From Treponema sp. (lineage in GTDB: Bacteria > Spirochaetota > Spirochaetia > Treponematales > Treponemataceae): a DNA stretch of 38,463 nucleotides. The position numbers and the translations under genes were made by a program. Where the stretch lies: the NCBI GenBank assembly GCA_017940005.1, contig JAGAZO010000015.1, positions 1-38,463 on the forward strand, read 5' to 3'. Under the pieces are notes generated by a model. That model worked only from the letters and a program-made list of their open reading frames with translations, did no database searches and had not been told where the DNA came from. Of this stretch, positions 38,424 to 38,463 are shown one piece after another; the first letter of the stretch is position 1, and every line of letters begins with the position of its first letter.

Positions 38424-38463
38424 GCGAAAAATGAAAAAAAATTAAATTTTTTTTCGCAAAAAA

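Noticed and set aside
1..38463. tRNA, rRNA and known riboswitches
   Set aside because: No cloverleaf-like or conserved ribosomal segments and no recognisable riboswitch cores were seen by eye on either strand; a covariance-model scan would be decisive.

Overview
The window looks like chromosome of a Treponema-like spirochaete; the species cannot be fixed from sequence alone. The pointers are a PotABCD polyamine transporter, an OmpA-like protein resembling Treponema Tp0624, a PEGA-domain outer-membrane protein with a C-terminal barrel ending in Phe, a chemoreceptor with a 7TMR-DISM sensor, many short lipoproteins, and a poly-G tract at the start of a surface lipoprotein gene. Base composition is middling, with AT-richer islands around 15.15-18.1 kb and in the last 1 kb.

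Layout. (1) 1-2.04 kb, minus strand: a diversity-generating retroelement (DGR) made of an extended -10 promoter, an orphan template repeat that reads as the end of a formylglycine-enzyme-like C-type lectin fold, a roughly 150-nt spacer with two hairpins, an HRDC accessory gene, a reverse transcriptase and a terminator. No variable repeat is visible, so targets are probably elsewhere. A gene with its own promoter and ribosome binding site runs off the left edge. (2) 2.1-3.8 kb: hisH (with a repetitive His/Ser/Ala tail) and hisF. (3) 3.8-4.5 kb: a BrnT/BrnA toxin-antitoxin pair. (4) 4.5-6.0 kb: palindromic dispersed repeats, a small lipoprotein and a 47-residue ORF. (5) 6.1-7.8 kb: a DUF2156 protein and an acyl-ACP thioesterase. 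(6) 7.9-14.7 kb: a three-gene Fe3+/AfuABC-type ABC transporter, a divergent RpiR/SIS regulator, 6-phosphogluconate dehydrogenase and a decayed FGGY kinase; together these suggest phosphorylated-sugar or gluconate use. (7) 14.7-18.1 kb: queD, a membrane protein and the chemoreceptor. (8) 18.2-21.8 kb: murD with a His-rich insertion, a hairpin array, a small membrane protein and azlCD. (9) 21.9-29.2 kb: potABC, then a poly-G lipoprotein and a repeat element that separate potABC from potD and a DUF4298 gene. (10) 29.3-38.4 kb: OmpA-like protein, glucosaminidase-like lipoprotein, radC, PEGA protein, HtrA protease, uvrB, a TetR-like fragment, bacteriohemerythrin and a 59-residue membrane protein.

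Three themes cross the window. Intergenic palindromic repeats occur in at least three families, with paired changes that preserve their stems; one supplies the last codons of a transporter permease. Several genes (hisH, brnT, htrA, the PEGA gene, perhaps murD, and the TetR fragment) have a -10 box only 6-7 nt before the ATG and no Shine-Dalgarno sequence, which predicts leaderless mRNAs. Decay and plasticity are visible in the FGGY kinase remnant, the TetR fragment, the split pot locus, the low-complexity expansions in HisH and MurD, and the DGR.
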